64,000 nt of DNA from Conyzicola lurida (GTDB lineage Bacteria; Actinomycetota; Actinomycetes; Actinomycetales; Microbacteriaceae), in assembly GCF_014204935.1 (NCBI RefSeq), contig NZ_JACHMJ010000001.1:2480001-2544000 (forward strand), given 5' to 3'. The notes beneath the pieces were generated by a model. The model worked only from the letters and a program-made list of their open reading frames with translations, was not told the DNA's origin and ran no database searches. Of this stretch, positions 20,746 through 30,472 are shown piece by piece; the stretch's first letter is position 1, and each line of letters begins with the position of its first letter. A program made the position numbers and the translations under genes.

Positions 20746-22306
20746 CGATACCTCCCGGGAAGACGATGTCGACGTAGAAGGACGGGCCCTCGAGGTTCTC
20801 GCCGGCGCGGGCGGCGATCGCGTAGAGCGGGCCGGCGAAGACCGTGAGCGCGAGGCTCACCACCACCATGCCCGCGGTCGCCGCGACCATGAGCTTCGGC
20901 GCCGTACGGGTCTTCTGCATGACCGGGGCGTTCGGGGCCTCCGAGACGTTGTGCAGCAGGGTCGAGTCGTAGTCCTTGACCTCGTCGGACGAACGCCAGA
21001 ACGCCATGTTCCAGACCCGCACCAGCGCGTAGAGGGTGAGCAGCGACACGAGGGCGCCGGCCGCGATCAGCACGTAGGCGAGCGGGGTGCCCTGTGCGGC
21101 GCTCGCCTCGAACAGCGCGAGCTTGCCGATGAAGCCGGAGAACGGCGGGATGCCGCCGAGGTTGAGCGCCGGGATGAAGTAGAGCACCGCGATCACGGGC
21201 GCGGCCTTGAGCAGTCCGCCGAGCTTGGTGATCGACGTCGAGCCGCCCACCCGCTCGATGAGACCGGCGGCGAGGAACAGGGTCGCCTGCACGACGATGT
21301 GGTGCACGATGTAGTAGATCGCGGCCCCGGTGCCCGCCGCTGTGCCGAGCGAGATGCCGAGGATCATGTAGCCGATGTGGCTCACCAGGGTGAATGACAG
21401 TATTCGTTTGATGTCGGCCTGCGAGACCGCGCCGAGCACGCCCACCACCATGGTGAGCAGTGCCACCACCATGAGCGGCGTATTGAGTTCCGGACCGGGG
21501 AAGATCACCGTCTCGGTGCGGATGATGGCGTAGACGCCGACCTTCGTCAGCAATCCGGCGAACACGGCTGTCACCGGTGCGGGGGCCGTCGGGTACGAAT
21601 CGGGCAGCCAGAACGACAGCGGGAACACCGCCGCCTTGATGCCGAAGGCGACGAGCAGCATCACGTGCAGGATGACCTGCACGTCCTGCGGGATCTCCGC
21701 CATGCGTACCGAGATCTGGGCGATGTTCACGGTGCCGACCGCGCCGTAGATCATCGCGATCGCGGCGAGGAACAGCAGCGACGAGAGCAGACTCACCACG
21801 ATGTAGGTGACGCCGGCCCGGATGCGCGCCTCGGTGCCGCCGAGGGTGATGAGCACGTAGCTCGACACCAGCAGGATCTCGAAGCCCACGTAGAGGTTGA
21901 AGAGGTCGCCGGCGATGAACGCGGTGAAGACGCCCGCCGCCAAGATCAGGTAGGTCGGGTAGTAGATCGAGACCGGGGTCTCGTGGTCGCCGTCGGCGAG
22001 ACCCTGGCCGACCGAGAAGATGAGGACGGCGAGCAGCACGAGGGCCGACACCACGAGCATCAGGGCGGCGAGCCGGTCGACGATGAGCACGATGCCGAAC
22101 GGTGCCTGCCAGCCGCCCACCTCGAGGGCGAGCGGGGCCGAGTCGTCGACGACGAACAGCATCACGACGCCGATGGCGAGCACGGCGGTGAGGGTGCCGA
22201 CGGCGACGATGCGCTGCCCCCGCGGCCGTCGGCCGAGAATGAGAGTGGATGCCGCTCCGAGCAGGGGCAACATCACCACGAGGGGCACGAGGAAGTTCAT
22301 GTTCAT
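20738..22306 (-). CDS. mrpD: Mrp Na+/H+ antiporter subunit D
   Basis: A 522-residue NuoN/NuoM-like membrane subunit with about 14 helices and a likely proton path. Recognisable stretches are FEILLVSSYVLITLGG, KAAVFPLSFWLPDSYPTAPAPV (conserved Lys in a helix) and SFTLVSHIGYMILG. The ATG at 22306 overlaps the mrpC stop codon as ATGA. The two longer readings upstream belong to other frames of mrpC. Confidence 0.94.
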   Translation of the reverse strand: MNMNFLVPLVVMLPLLGAASTLILGRRPRGQRIVAVGTLTAVLAIGVVMLFVVDDSAPLALEVGGWQAPFGIVLIVDRLAALMLVVSALVLLAVLIFSVGQGLADGDHETPVSIYYPTYLILAAGVFTAFIAGDLFNLYVGFEILLVSSYVLITLGGTEARIRAGVTYIVVSLLSSLLFLAAIAMIYGAVGTVNIAQISVRMAEIPQDVQVILHVMLLVAFGIKAAVFPLSFWLPDSYPTAPAPVTAVFAGLLTKVGVYAIIRTETVIFPGPELNTPLMVVALLTMVVGVLGAVSQADIKRILSFTLVSHIGYMILGISLGTAAGTGAAIYYIVHHIVVQATLFLAAGLIERVGGSTSITKLGGLLKAAPVIAVLYFIPALNLGGIPPFSGFIGKLALFEASAAQGTPLAYVLIAAGALVSLLTLYALVRVWNMAFWRSSDEVKDYDSTLLHNVSEAPNAPVMQKTRTAPKLMVAATAGMVVVSLALTVFAGPLYAIAARAGENLEGPSFYVDIVFPGGIDE

Positions 22307-22725
22307 CGACTTGCCCCGAACTCTGAGTCTTCCGTGGTGGATTCGAGGGTCTCGCCGAGCTCGGCGACCTCCTCTTCGCGCAGTGCGACATCGTCGACGT
22401 CGTCGTCCACGTCGTCGTCGCGTTCGAGCCGCCACGAGCGGTAGATGAGCGCCATGAGGAACGCCGAGACACCGAAGGTGATGACGATGGCGGTGAGGAT
22501 GAGGGCCTCGGGCATCGGGTCGGTCATGTCGGCCGCGCTCACGCCGTCTTCGACGATGGGCGCGCTGCCGACCTTGCCGACCATGGTGATGAGCAGCAGG
22601 TTGGTGGCGTTGCCGACGAGCAGGAAGCCGAGCAGCACCCGGGTCATGCTCCGCTCGAGCAGCAGGTAGATGCCCGAGGCGTAGAGCACGACCATGATGG
22701 CGACGAGGACGAGGGAGATGTTCAC
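22303..22725 (-). CDS. mrpC: Mrp Na+/H+ antiporter subunit C
   Basis: A 140-residue NuoK-like subunit with three helices. GIYLLLERSMTRVLLGFLL is followed by NATNLLL and the PMPEALILTAIVI motif of the family. The C-terminal 45 residues are very acidic (DDDVDDDVDDV), an extension not needed for the fold. The start is GTG at 22725, overlapping the mrpA stop as GTGA. Confidence 0.93.
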   Translation of the reverse strand: MNISLVLVAIMVVLYASGIYLLLERSMTRVLLGFLLVGNATNLLLITMVGKVGSAPIVEDGVSAADMTDPMPEALILTAIVITFGVSAFLMALIYRSWRLERDDDVDDDVDDVALREEEVAELGETLESTTEDSEFGASR

Positions 22726-25616
22726 GCGGTCACCTTCTCCGGCTCGTCTTTGCTGTCGGCATCGTCTTCTTGCTGGCGGTCGACCTCGGCGCCGAGGCTG
22801 CGCAGCACGTCGAGTGTGAGCCCGACCACCACCAGGTAGACGCCGACGTCGAAGATGGTCGAGGTCACGAACTCGACGTGTCCGAAGAGCCAGACCTCGC
22901 CCTCGATGAAGCTCGACTGCAGCGCGGCCTGTCCGAAGAAGATCGGCACGAGCGCGGTGCCGACCGCGAGGGTCAGGCCCGCGCCGAGCAGCTTTCCGGC
23001 GTCGATGGGTGCCGCGGCTCCCAGTTCGTGCCGGCCGCCGGCGAGGTAGCGGGCGACGAGCGCGAGCCCGGCGACGAGTCCTCCGGCGAATCCGCCGCCG
23101 GGGAGGTTGTGCCCGGCGAACAGCAGGTAGATCGAGACGATGAGGATGGGGTGGAAGATGAGCCGCACCACGACCTCGAGCAGGATCGACCGGTTGCCGG
23201 CGGCGAGCGTGCGCCCGGCCAGCAGCCACGAGGTACGGGCGTCGTCACCCGACGCCATCGCGGCATCCGCACTTCTTCTCTGAGCCTTGATCTTCTGCTT
23301 GGCCTCGCGACGCGGCAGTCGCGGCAGGTTGTCGGTGCGGCCGCTGATGAAGATGAGGCTCGCGACGCCGGTGGCGGCGACGATGATGACGCTGAGCTCG
23401 CCCATCGTGTCCCAGCCGCGCAGGTCGACGAGCGCCACGTTGACCACGTTGCGGCCGTGGCCCTGGTTGTAGGCGAGGTCGGGCCACTCGAGCGAGATCG
23501 GCAGGGCCGAGCGGGCGCCGAGCGCCACGATCGCCGCGGCGCCCATCACGAGGGCGAAGGCGATCGCGACGGTGGCGCGGACGATGCGGTTGCTCTGCCC
23601 GTTGCGCACGCCGAGGCGCGCCGGCAGGCGGCGCAGCACGAGCACGAACGCGACGAGCGTGACGATCTCGACGAGGATCTGGGTGAGGGCGAGGTCGGGC
23701 GCCCCCTCGAGTGCGAAGATCCCGGCCATGCCGTAGCCGGTGACGCCGACGAGCACCACGGCCTGGAAGCGCTTGGTGGCGCGGGTCGCTGCGATCGCGG
23801 CGACGATCATGATGATGCCGATGGCCGCCTGCGCCGGGAAGTCCCAGAACTTGAGGCCGGTCGGCCAGCTGCGGTTGAGCACGAGCGCGGTGCCGACGGC
23901 GAGGATGAAGACCGTGAGGATGACGCCGAGGTAGAACGGCAACGATCCCCGCTGGGTGACGCTCGTGGTGCGGGCAGCGGTGCGGTCGATGACGCGCAGC
24001 ACGTTCGAGTAGGCGCCGGCCGCCGAGCTCTTCGACGCGTGCGCCTTCTGCAGCGAGCGTCCGCGCCAGAAGAAGACGAGGGCGCCGACGACGAGGGTGC
24101 CGGCCGAGATCAGCAGGGCGGGCTCGATGCCGTGCCAGAGGGCGAGATGGTACGTCTCCTCCCCCGTGGCCGGGATGGTGTCGGCGTACCCCTTCAGCAT
24201 GGTGTCGACGAACGGGGCGGCGATGCCGAGCACGATGCCGCTCAGTGCGAGCAGGGCGGGCGCCAGCACGAAGTCGGCGTGCTCCGTCGTGGGTTTCACG
24301 GGCGCGACATCCGGCTTGGTGGAGAACGCTCCCCAGAAGAACCGTGCGCTGTAGGCCACGGTGAGCGCCGAACCGAGCGCGACTCCGACGAGCGCGACCC
24401 AGCCGAGCGGGCTGCTGTCGGCACCGGCCTCGAGCAGGGATGTGAAGACGGCCTCTTTGGCGACGAAGCCGAGCGCGGGCGGCAGGCCGACCATCGAGAT
24501 GAGGGCGAGGGCGGTGACGGTGGCGAGCACGGGCGCCTGTCGGCCGAGGCCGGAGAGCTTGCGCAGGTCGCGGGTGCCCGAGCAGTGGTCGACGATGCCG
24601 ACCACGAGGAAGAGCGTGCTCTTGTAGAGCGCGTGCGCCAGCAGCAGGGCGAGGCCGGCGAGCGCTGTGTCACGGGTTCCGAAGCCGGCGACCACCATGA
24701 GGAAGCCGAGCTGGCTGACCGTGCCGTAGGCGAGCACGAGCTTGAGGTCGTGCTGGCGCAGGGCGGTCCAGGCGCCGAACAGCATGGTGAGCACGCCGAA
24801 TCCGACGATCACCTCCTGCCATCCGGGGGTGTCGGCGAAGCCGGGTGCGAGGCGGGCGATGAGGTAGATACCGGCCTTCACCATGGCGGCGGCGTGCAGG
24901 TACGCGCTCACCGGGGTGGGCGCGGCCATCGCCGCGGGCAGCCAGAAGTGGAACGGCACGATCGCGGACTTCGACATGGCGCCGACGAGAATCAGCATCA
25001 CCGCCGTGGTGACGAGGGGGCCGGATGGCGCGAGCGCGACGATCTCGGAGAGACGCGAGGTTCCCGTGTCCACCGCGAGCAGCACCAAACCGACGAACAT
25101 CACCAGTCCGCCGAACGTGGTGACGAGCAGCGCCTGGAGTGCCGCACCCCGGCTGGCCTTTCGGCCGGTGTAGTGCCCGATCAGCAGGTAGGAGAGGACG
25201 CTCGTGGCCTCCCAGAAGATGAAGAGGAGGAAGACGTCGTCGGCGACGACGAGCCCGTACATGGCGCCGGCGAAGGCGAGTAGAACGGAGGCGAAGCGGC
25301 CGAGGCCCTCCTCGGAGTCGCTGAAGTAGCGGGCGCAGTAGAGCAGCACGAGGGCGCCGACGCCGGTGACGACGAGTGCGAGCACCCAGGAGAGGGTGTC
25401 GAGCCGCACGGCGATCGCGAGGTCGAGCTGCGGGACCCAGGGCACAACTTCGACCTGCTGACCGCCGTCGAGCATCGCCGACGACTGGGTGAGCGTGAAG
25501 ACGAAGGCCGCGGTGGGCACGAGCGCGGCGACGAGGAAAACGAGCCGACCGGTAAAACGGCGCACCAGCGGGAGGATCAGCGCAACGGCTGCGAAGGCGA
25601 TCAGAATCGCGATCAT
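22722..25616 (-). CDS. mrpA: Mrp Na+/H+ antiporter subunit A fused to subunit B
   Basis: A 964-residue NuoL-like core subunit followed by an MnhB domain, the usual fused form in actinobacteria. The first 650 residues contain the antiporter helices (FWEATSVLSYLLIGHY, KSAIVPFHFWLPAAMAAPTPVSAYLHAAAMVKAG, HALYKSTLFLVVGI). A DUF4040-type part and then the MrpB part (FAGHNLPGGGFAGGLVAGLAL) end the protein. It heads the operon A(B)-C-D-E-F-G, which exports Na+ in exchange for protons and supports pH and salt tolerance. Confidence 0.94.
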   Translation of the reverse strand: MIAILIAFAAVALILPLVRRFTGRLVFLVAALVPTAAFVFTLTQSSAMLDGGQQVEVVPWVPQLDLAIAVRLDTLSWVLALVVTGVGALVLLYCARYFSDSEEGLGRFASVLLAFAGAMYGLVVADDVFLLFIFWEATSVLSYLLIGHYTGRKASRGAALQALLVTTFGGLVMFVGLVLLAVDTGTSRLSEIVALAPSGPLVTTAVMLILVGAMSKSAIVPFHFWLPAAMAAPTPVSAYLHAAAMVKAGIYLIARLAPGFADTPGWQEVIVGFGVLTMLFGAWTALRQHDLKLVLAYGTVSQLGFLMVVAGFGTRDTALAGLALLLAHALYKSTLFLVVGIVDHCSGTRDLRKLSGLGRQAPVLATVTALALISMVGLPPALGFVAKEAVFTSLLEAGADSSPLGWVALVGVALGSALTVAYSARFFWGAFSTKPDVAPVKPTTEHADFVLAPALLALSGIVLGIAAPFVDTMLKGYADTIPATGEETYHLALWHGIEPALLISAGTLVVGALVFFWRGRSLQKAHASKSSAAGAYSNVLRVIDRTAARTTSVTQRGSLPFYLGVILTVFILAVGTALVLNRSWPTGLKFWDFPAQAAIGIIMIVAAIAATRATKRFQAVVLVGVTGYGMAGIFALEGAPDLALTQILVEIVTLVAFVLVLRRLPARLGVRNGQSNRIVRATVAIAFALVMGAAAIVALGARSALPISLEWPDLAYNQGHGRNVVNVALVDLRGWDTMGELSVIIVAATGVASLIFISGRTDNLPRLPRREAKQKIKAQRRSADAAMASGDDARTSWLLAGRTLAAGNRSILLEVVVRLIFHPILIVSIYLLFAGHNLPGGGFAGGLVAGLALVARYLAGGRHELGAAAPIDAGKLLGAGLTLAVGTALVPIFFGQAALQSSFIEGEVWLFGHVEFVTSTIFDVGVYLVVVGLTLDVLRSLGAEVDRQQEDDADSKDEPEKVTA

Positions 25617-25742
25617 GGAGGCTCCCAGTGCGTCAGTGCGGCAAGTACACGTCGCTGGAGATTACTCGGGAGGGTTTCCCTGAAGCCGCGTCACCAGTTT
25701 ACCGGGTGTCAGCTGGGAAGTACGCCGCGTGCGCGGTCGGTG

Positions 25743-25791
25743 GGTTTCGACAGGCTCAACCCGCTCCAGCGGATTGAGCCAGTCGAAATCC
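25743..25791. repeat. Dispersed inverted repeat (GAGCCTGTCGAA family)
   Basis: TTTCGACAGGCTCAA at 25745-25759 pairs, with one mismatch, with TTGAGCCAGTCGAAA at 25774-25788. The element ends just before the otsB stop codon and probably terminates transcription from the trehalose operon. It is one of six related elements in the window. Confidence 0.8.
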
Positions 25792-26607
25792 CTACTGCTC
25801 GTGAACGTCGCCCTCGCGCAGGTCCGCGAGCAGCGTCAGCGCGCGCGCCACCTGGATCGGGCCCTTGACCCGGTAGTTGGCGAGGGTCGCGCCCTCCCCG
25901 GCCTTGAGGCCGAGGTCGTCGGCGTCGAGCGCGGCGAACCCGTCTTCGTCGGTCACGTCGTCGCCGGCGAAGAACACGGCGGTCGCGTGGGTGTACCCGC
26001 GCAGGTGCTCGATCGCCTCGCCCTTGGTGGTCGATCGCACGGAGAACTCGAGCACGTTCTTGCCGCCGCGCACCGTGAGGTTGTCGAGTTCGGCGGCGGT
26101 CTCGCTACGGGCGACGAGGTGGGCGACTCGGGAGTTGTGCTCGGTGGCGAGGCGCGTGTGCAGCGCGAAGCCGGCGGGCTTCTCTTCTAGCCAGACCTGG
26201 TCGATCGAGTCGGCGACCTCGGTGAGCACGTCCTTGAGCAGCTCGACCCGCTCGAGTTCGGCCTCGTCGAGTCCGATGGCGTCGTCGGGGTTGTCGAGAC
26301 GGATCTCGATGCCGTGCGATCCGATGAGCAACGCGTTGTCGGGCAGCATCGAGACGCGCTCGAGGCTGGCCAGCGAGCGCCCGGAGACGAGCGCGACGCG
26401 GGTGTGCGGCATCTTCAGCAGGCGCAGCACGGCGTCGCGGGCCTCGGGAAGCGCGCGGGCGCGCTCGGGGTCGTCGACCTCGGGTGCGAGGGTGCCGTCG
26501 AAGTCGAGGGCGACGAGCAGCTGCTTTGTGCGCGTGATCTCGCGCATCGCCCCGATGAGGGGCTCCGGCAGTCGGGAGAACGGGGGTGGGGTGTCGATGT
26601 CAACCAT
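25792..26607 (-). CDS. otsB: Trehalose-6-phosphate phosphatase OtsB
   Basis: A 271-residue HAD-type phosphatase that releases trehalose from trehalose 6-phosphate. LLVALDFDGTLAPEVDD contains the catalytic DxD, VALVSGRSLASL is motif II, and FFAGDDVTDEDGF is motif IV. The ATG at 26607 shares one base with the otsA stop codon (TAATG), so the pair is translationally coupled; an in-frame extension inside otsA is discarded. The product serves osmotic and stress protection. Confidence 0.94.
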   Translation of the reverse strand: MVDIDTPPPFSRLPEPLIGAMREITRTKQLLVALDFDGTLAPEVDDPERARALPEARDAVLRLLKMPHTRVALVSGRSLASLERVSMLPDNALLIGSHGIEIRLDNPDDAIGLDEAELERVELLKDVLTEVADSIDQVWLEEKPAGFALHTRLATEHNSRVAHLVARSETAAELDNLTVRGGKNVLEFSVRSTTKGEAIEHLRGYTHATAVFFAGDDVTDEDGFAALDADDLGLKAGEGATLANYRVKGPIQVARALTLLADLREGDVHEQ

Positions 26608-28178
26608 TACAGTCCGGTTCCGCGCGGGGCCCGCTCCACCGTCCATTCGAGTTCGTCGAGCGGGTCTGCCGCGGGCGTCGCCGCCTGTACGGACTCGCGG
26701 TGGTCGTGCACGGAGGCGAGCGTGGTGAGGAACGACGTCGACCAGCGGGCCACGTCGTACTCGAGCACGCGCTTGCGCATCGACCGCATGCGGGCCGAGC
26801 GGTCGCGCTTCGACATCGAGATCGCCTGCAGGATCGTCTCCTTCAGGCCGTCGATGTCGTGCGGGTTGATGCGCAGCGCGCGCTTCAACTCGTCGGAGGC
26901 GCCGGCGAACTCGCTCAGCACGAGGATGCCGTCGTCGTCGAAGCGGGCCGCGACGTACTCCTTGGCGACGAGGTTCATACCGTCGCGCAGCGCGGTGACG
27001 AGCATGATGTCGGCGGCGAGGTAGAGGGCCGCCATCTCCTCACGCGGGTAGCCGTGGTGGTGGTAGCTGATCGCGGTGTGACTCATCGTGGCGAAGTCGC
27101 CGTTGATGCGGCCGACCGTGAGCTCGATCTCGTCGCGCAGGTCCATGTAGGCCTGCACGCGCTCGCGGCTCGGGCTCGCGACCTGCACCAGGGTGACGTC
27201 TTCGACCTCGATGCGGCCGTCGGCGAGCAGCTCGCCGAACGCCTTCAGCCGGTGGCCGATGCCCTTGGTGTAGTCGAGACGGTCGACGCCCAGCATGATC
27301 GTCTTCGGGTTGCCGAGTCCCTCGCGGATCTCTTTGGCACGCGCCTGGATGTGCGGCTGACGGGCCAGCTCTTCGAACGAGCGGGAGTCGATCGAGATCG
27401 GGAACGCTTTGGCGATGACGCGGCGGGGCGGTTGGCCGGGGGTGGCGACTTCGATCGTGGTGGTCTTGGTGCTGGATGTCGTGAGCCGACGCACCGCCCG
27501 GGCGAAGTTGCTCGCGTCGGCGACCCGCTGGAAGCCGATGACGTCGGCGCCGAGCAGTCCCTCGATGATGGCCGCGCGCCACGGGAGCTGCGAGTAGATG
27601 CCGTAGGGCGGGAACGGGATGTGGTTGAAGAACCCGATGGTCAGGTCGGGGCGCTTGTCGCGCAGCATCTTCGGCACGAGCTGCAGCTGGTAGTCCTGCA
27701 CCCAGACGACGGCGCCTTCCGCGCTGACGGCGGCCGCGGCATCCGCGAACCGCTGGTTCACTGCCACGTAGCTCTCCCACCACTCGCGGTGGTAGGTGGG
27801 CGGCGCGATCACGTCGTGGTACAGCGGCCAGAGGGTGTCGTTGCTGAAGCCCTCGTAGTACTTCTCGATGTCGTCTTCGCTCAGCGGTACCGGCACGATG
27901 TGGATGCCGTCGTTGTCGAAGGGGTCGATGGCGAGGTCGGGCTGGCCGCCCCACCCGACCCAGGCGCCGTCGTTGCTGCGCATGATCGGCTCGAGCGCGG
28001 TCACGAGACCGCCGGGCGACTGCTTCCAGCTCTCAGTGCCGTCGGGCGCGACGACACGGTCGACGGGCAGTCGGTTGGACACCACGACGAAGTCGTAAAG
28101 GGCGTCCGTGCCCGGGGTCTCGGCGGAATTGTTGTCTGTAGTTACTTGGGGGGCGTTCATAAAACGCGTGTGCTCCAT
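26607..28178 (-). CDS. otsA: Trehalose-6-phosphate synthase OtsA
   Basis: A GT20 glycosyltransferase of up to 523 residues that joins UDP- or ADP-glucose to glucose 6-phosphate. DFVVVSNRLPVDRV, WQSPGGL-like KQSPGGLVTAL, VWVQDYQLQLVP, GVDRLDYTKGI and RDGMNLVAKEYVA are all present. Two starts are possible, Met at 28178 or Met at 28160; neither has a strong ribosome site. The gene diverges from corA and is followed by coupled otsB. Confidence 0.94.
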   Translation of the reverse strand: MEHTRFMNAPQVTTDNNSAETPGTDALYDFVVVSNRLPVDRVVAPDGTESWKQSPGGLVTALEPIMRSNDGAWVGWGGQPDLAIDPFDNDGIHIVPVPLSEDDIEKYYEGFSNDTLWPLYHDVIAPPTYHREWWESYVAVNQRFADAAAAVSAEGAVVWVQDYQLQLVPKMLRDKRPDLTIGFFNHIPFPPYGIYSQLPWRAAIIEGLLGADVIGFQRVADASNFARAVRRLTTSSTKTTTIEVATPGQPPRRVIAKAFPISIDSRSFEELARQPHIQARAKEIREGLGNPKTIMLGVDRLDYTKGIGHRLKAFGELLADGRIEVEDVTLVQVASPSRERVQAYMDLRDEIELTVGRINGDFATMSHTAISYHHHGYPREEMAALYLAADIMLVTALRDGMNLVAKEYVAARFDDDGILVLSEFAGASDELKRALRINPHDIDGLKETILQAISMSKRDRSARMRSMRKRVLEYDVARWSTSFLTTLASVHDHRESVQAATPAADPLDELEWTVERAPRGTGL

Positions 28179-28291
28179 TCGGATCGCGCACCAGCACCAT
28201 CGTCGGCAAGCTGAGGTCAGGATACCAGCCGTGCCCGGGAGACACGGCGGAGTCGGCGAACCTGCTAGGGCGGCGGGCCTAGCATTGCGGA

Positions 28292-29260
28292 ATGGTGACT
28301 ACCCGGCTGTACCGCGCGGGAAAATTGGTGAAGACCGATTTCCCCGTCGCCGAAATCTCTGACTACTGCGAAGAGAAGGACGCGACGGTGTGGGCCGACT
28401 TCACGTCGCCGACCGCCGAGGACCTCGCGGCCATCGAGGAGGAGCTCGGTCTGCACCACCTCGCCGTGGAGGACGCGGTGCACGACCACCAGCGCCCGAA
28501 GCTCGACCGCTACGACTCCCACCTGTTCCTCGCCGCCTATGCCGTGCGCCTCGACGAGAAGACCAACGAGCTGCACAAGACCGAGATCAAAGCGTTCATC
28601 ACGCCGAACGCCGTCGTCACCGTGCACCCCGAGGGCTTCGACCTCTCCCCCGTGCTGCAGCGCTGGGACGCCAACCCCGACCTCGCCGTGAACGGCGCGT
28701 CGTTCCTGCTCTGGGGGTTGCTCGACGTGGTCGTCGACGGCCACTTCGACACCGTGCAGCAACTCGACGCCGCGATCGAGGCGCACGAGGACCTGCTGTT
28801 CGACGGCAAGAACCACGGCAACGAGATCCAGCGCGACTCGTTCGAGCTGCGCAAGAACCTCGTGCAGCTGCGCCGCGCGGTGCTGCCGATGCGCGAGGTG
28901 GTGAACACGCTGATGCGACGCGACAACGGCCTGACCGACCCCGAGATGGTGCCGTACTTCCAGGACGTATACGACCACGTGCTGCGCGCCACCGAGTGGA
29001 CCGAGTCCCTGCGCGACCTGGTCGCGACGATCGTCGACACCAATCTGAGCATCCAGGGCAACCGGATGAACCTGATCATGAAGAAGGTGACGAGCTGGGC
29101 GGCGATCATCGCGGTGCCCACCGCGATCACCGGCTTCTTCGGCCAGAACCTGAGGTTCGTCGGCTTCGCCACGGAGTGGGGGGTCTGGCTGTCGACGGGG
29201 CTGATCGCCGCGACATCCGTCACTCTGTATCTGTCGTTTAAGCGACGCGACTGGCTCTAG
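28292..29260 (+). CDS. corA: CorA-type Mg2+/Co2+ transporter
   Basis: A 322-residue CorA-family divalent metal channel. The long cytoplasmic N-terminal funnel (YDSHLFLAAYAVRL region) is followed by two C-terminal helices. The selectivity motif between them reads GQN (FFGQNLRFVGF) instead of the classical GMN, a variant common in actinobacterial members. No regulatory motif was seen in the 113-base gap shared with otsA. Confidence 0.9.
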   Translation: MVTTRLYRAGKLVKTDFPVAEISDYCEEKDATVWADFTSPTAEDLAAIEEELGLHHLAVEDAVHDHQRPKLDRYDSHLFLAAYAVRLDEKTNELHKTEIKAFITPNAVVTVHPEGFDLSPVLQRWDANPDLAVNGASFLLWGLLDVVVDGHFDTVQQLDAAIEAHEDLLFDGKNHGNEIQRDSFELRKNLVQLRRAVLPMREVVNTLMRRDNGLTDPEMVPYFQDVYDHVLRATEWTESLRDLVATIVDTNLSIQGNRMNLIMKKVTSWAAIIAVPTAITGFFGQNLRFVGFATEWGVWLSTGLIAATSVTLYLSFKRRDWL

Positions 29261-29297
29261 TCATTCGGTGTTCACGCGCCCCGCATAGCGTGTGGAA

Positions 29298-30179
29298 ATG
29301 ATCACCGTCGGCATGAGCACCAGCTGCGTCTACCCCCTCGGAGTCGACGACGCCTTCCGGTTGGCGAGATCGGCGGGCTTCGGCGGCATCGAGGTCATGG
29401 TCACCAACGACCCGAAGACTCAGGATGCCGCGGGGCTCCTGTCCCTCTCCCGGGAGTACTCGCTCCCGATCCTCTCGGTGCACGCGCCGGTGCTGCTGCG
29501 CAGCCAGCTCGTCTGGGGCGGCAAGCCCCGCGCCAAGCTGGAGCGCTCGGCCGCCCTCGCCCGCGCGGTCGGGGCGTCGACCGTCGTCGTGCACCCGCCG
29601 TTCTTCTGGCAGGGCGAGTACGCCCGCCGCTTCGTGCCGACCGTGCGTGCGATCGCCGCCGAGTACGGGGTGAGCCTCGCGGTCGAGAACATGTTCCCGT
29701 GGAAGGTCGGACCGCTGCGGGTGAGGGGCTACTCCCCCGGTTTCGACCCCTCGGGCGCCGACTTCGACGCGATGACCCTCGATTTCTCGCACGCTTCGCT
29801 CTCGGGCCGCGACTCGCTCGACCTCGCTCTCGCCATGGGTTCGCGGCTCAGGCACGTACACCTCTGCGACGGCACCGGGGCGATCGATTCCAGCCGCATC
29901 TGGGACGAACACCTGGTGCCCGGCCACGGCCACGAACCGGTCGCCGACGTGCTGCACCACCTGGGCCGGCAGGGCTGGACGGGTGCGGTGATCGCCGAGA
30001 TCCACATCACCGATGCGAAGACGGATCATGCCCGACTCGAGTCGCTGCGCGAGACCGTGGCCTTCGCGCGGGAACACCTCGGCCGCAGCGCGGGCGGGTC
30101 GAGCGCGCCCCGCGGGGGCGGTCCGCGCACCGGGTCGATCCCGCTGGGCCGGCCGGCACCGCGTCGCGCGGCAAGCTGA
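29298..30179 (+). CDS. Xylose-isomerase-like TIM-barrel protein (sugar phosphate isomerase/epimerase family)
   Basis: A 293-residue AP-endonuclease-2-fold protein. MITVGMSTSCVYPLG starts the barrel, and metal-ligand type segments are SVHAPVL, VVVHPPFFW, LAVENMFPW, LDFSHAS, HVHLCDG, PGHGHEP and AVIAEIHI. The substrate cannot be named. The last 30 residues (Gly/Ser/Pro/Arg-rich, SAPRGGGPRTGS) extend past the barrel. Start choice among GTG 29292, ATG 29298 and ATG 29313 is uncertain. It follows corA by 37 bases. Confidence 0.8.
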   Translation: MITVGMSTSCVYPLGVDDAFRLARSAGFGGIEVMVTNDPKTQDAAGLLSLSREYSLPILSVHAPVLLRSQLVWGGKPRAKLERSAALARAVGASTVVVHPPFFWQGEYARRFVPTVRAIAAEYGVSLAVENMFPWKVGPLRVRGYSPGFDPSGADFDAMTLDFSHASLSGRDSLDLALAMGSRLRHVHLCDGTGAIDSSRIWDEHLVPGHGHEPVADVLHHLGRQGWTGAVIAEIHITDAKTDHARLESLRETVAFAREHLGRSAGGSSAPRGGGPRTGSIPLGRPAPRRAAS

Positions 30180-30199
30180 CGCCCTAGCAGCGACCGCGC

Positions 30200-30223
30200 C
30201 CGCCCGCGAATCATCGCGGGCGG
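30200..30223 (+). terminator. Hairpin after the TIM-barrel gene
   Basis: CCGCCCGCGA and TCGCGGGCGG form a perfect ten-base stem with ATCA loop, 20 bases after the stop codon. Only a weak T-run (CTTG) follows, so termination strength is uncertain. Confidence 0.65.
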
Positions 30224-30276
30224 CTTGCCACACACCCCGCACCCGGTAGCGTTGCCCCTAGGAAAATAGGAGGATC

Positions 30277-30468
30277 ATGCGCAAGTTCATCTTCAACGGT
30301 GCGATCATCAGCTCGATCTTCGGCGGGCTCGGAGTCGTACAGACCACCCGTAAGGGACCGCGCGACTGGCGGCTCATCCTCATGTGGATCAGCTGGGGCG
30401 CCTCGCTCGCGATCGCGGTCGGTACCGTCATCGAACAGGCCAACGAGGCCAACGAACTGGAGGGCTAG
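30277..30468 (+). CDS. Small membrane protein, function unknown
   Basis: A 63-residue protein with two hydrophobic segments (FNGAIISSIFGGLGVV and LILMWISWGASLAIAVGTVI) separated by a basic TTRKGPRDWR loop. An optimal AGGAGG ribosome site precedes the ATG, which supports it as a real gene. It is five bases upstream of the next membrane-protein gene, so the two form a pair. Confidence 0.72.
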   Translation: MRKFIFNGAIISSIFGGLGVVQTTRKGPRDWRLILMWISWGASLAIAVGTVIEQANEANELEG

Positions 30469-30472
30469 GACA